Positions 63,437 to 64,000 of a stretch of DNA of 64,000 nt are shown here, piece by piece (the stretch's first letter is position 1; every line of letters starts with the position of its first letter). Both the position numbers and the translations under genes were made by a program. The stretch spans positions 498,501 through 562,500 of the forward strand of contig JAOTOM010005132.1 of the NCBI GenBank assembly GCA_034440615.1, in the 5' to 3' direction. The notes beneath the pieces were generated by a model. It had not been told where the DNA came from. It did not search any database and worked only from the letters and a program-made list of their open reading frames with translations. The stretch comes from Ashinkailepas kermadecensis. Taxonomy: Eukaryota; Arthropoda; Thecostraca; Neolepadidae.

Positions 63437-64000
63437 CCGTACATCACACCCGGAAGCCGTGCTCTGCTTAGTTTTTTTCCGGCATTGCGGTGAAATAATG
63501 GTGCTGTCATCTATGTGGCAAAGAGGCAGAAATTAAGCATTTTCAACGTGAAAAAGTGTTGAATCAACCGCGTGAAGTGTTGAATGTCCGTTTAATCACG
63601 TCTGAGAAGTGCCAGGTGAGGGATGGATAAAATTATGCAACAAACAGCGGTGTGGCATATATGGCGCATTATAGATATTATCGCTAAGATTAACCAAGAC
63701 GTAAGCATTTACGGAGAAAACGAATGATCGCATCTTCCGAATCACGTGAATAAACATCATATTCCGGGACAAAAATCCGAAAATTCCCAAAACACCCTGT
63801 AAGACAGAAATATCAATTTTTCCACCATGACGTCATCAAATATATTGAAAATAAAATAATACAGCATCGCAAGAAATTTCTGGCCCTTATCGACGGTTGC
63901 TGGCGCGACTTGTTGCGAGTATTCATTCCCGGAGATAATGTCAAATTAAGGCAGAAACATAAGGTTTTCGATGACAAAGAGTATTCAATCGAGTGCATGA

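Larger units (their letters stand above)
62505..63800. mobile_element. Putative Merlin-type transposon, degraded
   Basis: The inverted repeats share GTGATTCGGAAGATGCGATC and TTTTCTCCGTAAATGCTTAC: about 62511-62605 on the left, about 63698-63797 on the right. They flank a Merlin/ISXO2-like transposase fragment on the minus strand. Exact ends and target duplication are not resolved. Confidence 0.6.

Overview
The window is eukaryotic genomic DNA from an invertebrate, most likely an arthropod. It has GC-rich exons in a repeat-rich, intron-heavy background, several tRNA-derived SINE families, DNA-transposon remnants and many minisatellites. I could not fix the species; a crustacean would fit but is not proven.

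One gene fills almost all of it. On the minus strand I reconstruct 17 coding exons of a single Janus kinase (JAK, the Drosophila hopscotch family), from the start codon at 53220 down to 1987. Every exon has AG acceptor and GT donor signals, and all 16 joins keep the reading frame. The 3074 nt encode 1024 complete codons plus two bases. Domain order is FERM (exons 1-3), SH2 (4-5), a linker (6), the JH2 pseudokinase (7-11, with HGN for HRD and DPG for DFG), an unusually long linker (12-14), then the JH1 kinase (end of 14 to 17, with GVGFYG, VAAK, HRD, DFG and a YYY activation loop). Exon 17 ends inside the activation segment, at the first two bases of the Trp codon before the expected APE motif. 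The last roughly 130 residues must lie left of base 1.

The most unusual structure is the relation between exons and tandem repeats. At about eleven exon edges a minisatellite starts at or within a few bases of the splice site. In the clearest cases (exons 2, 4, 5, 6, 11, 12, 15) the repeat unit contains a copy of the splice site plus the end of the exon. Periods run from 19 to 138 bp. Exon 12 is the extreme: its 3' half plus donor is present three times in a 138-bp unit that stays in frame. Many introns are therefore built mostly of expanded splice-site copies. Exon 16 instead carries a perfect 11-bp inverted repeat over its donor.

The introns and the 5' flank also hold: four full and several truncated copies of a tRNA-headed SINE with about 14-bp target-site duplications; a second, tRNA-Ser-like SINE; very short SINE-tail insertions; two copies of a hAT-like MITE with 8-bp duplications, one splitting a minisatellite; a degraded Merlin/ISXO2-like transposase with inverted repeats; a dead non-LTR retrotransposon tail; and a 1.1-kb array that reverses orientation at its centre. 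I found no second convincing protein gene, no intact tRNA or rRNA gene and no CRISPR array.
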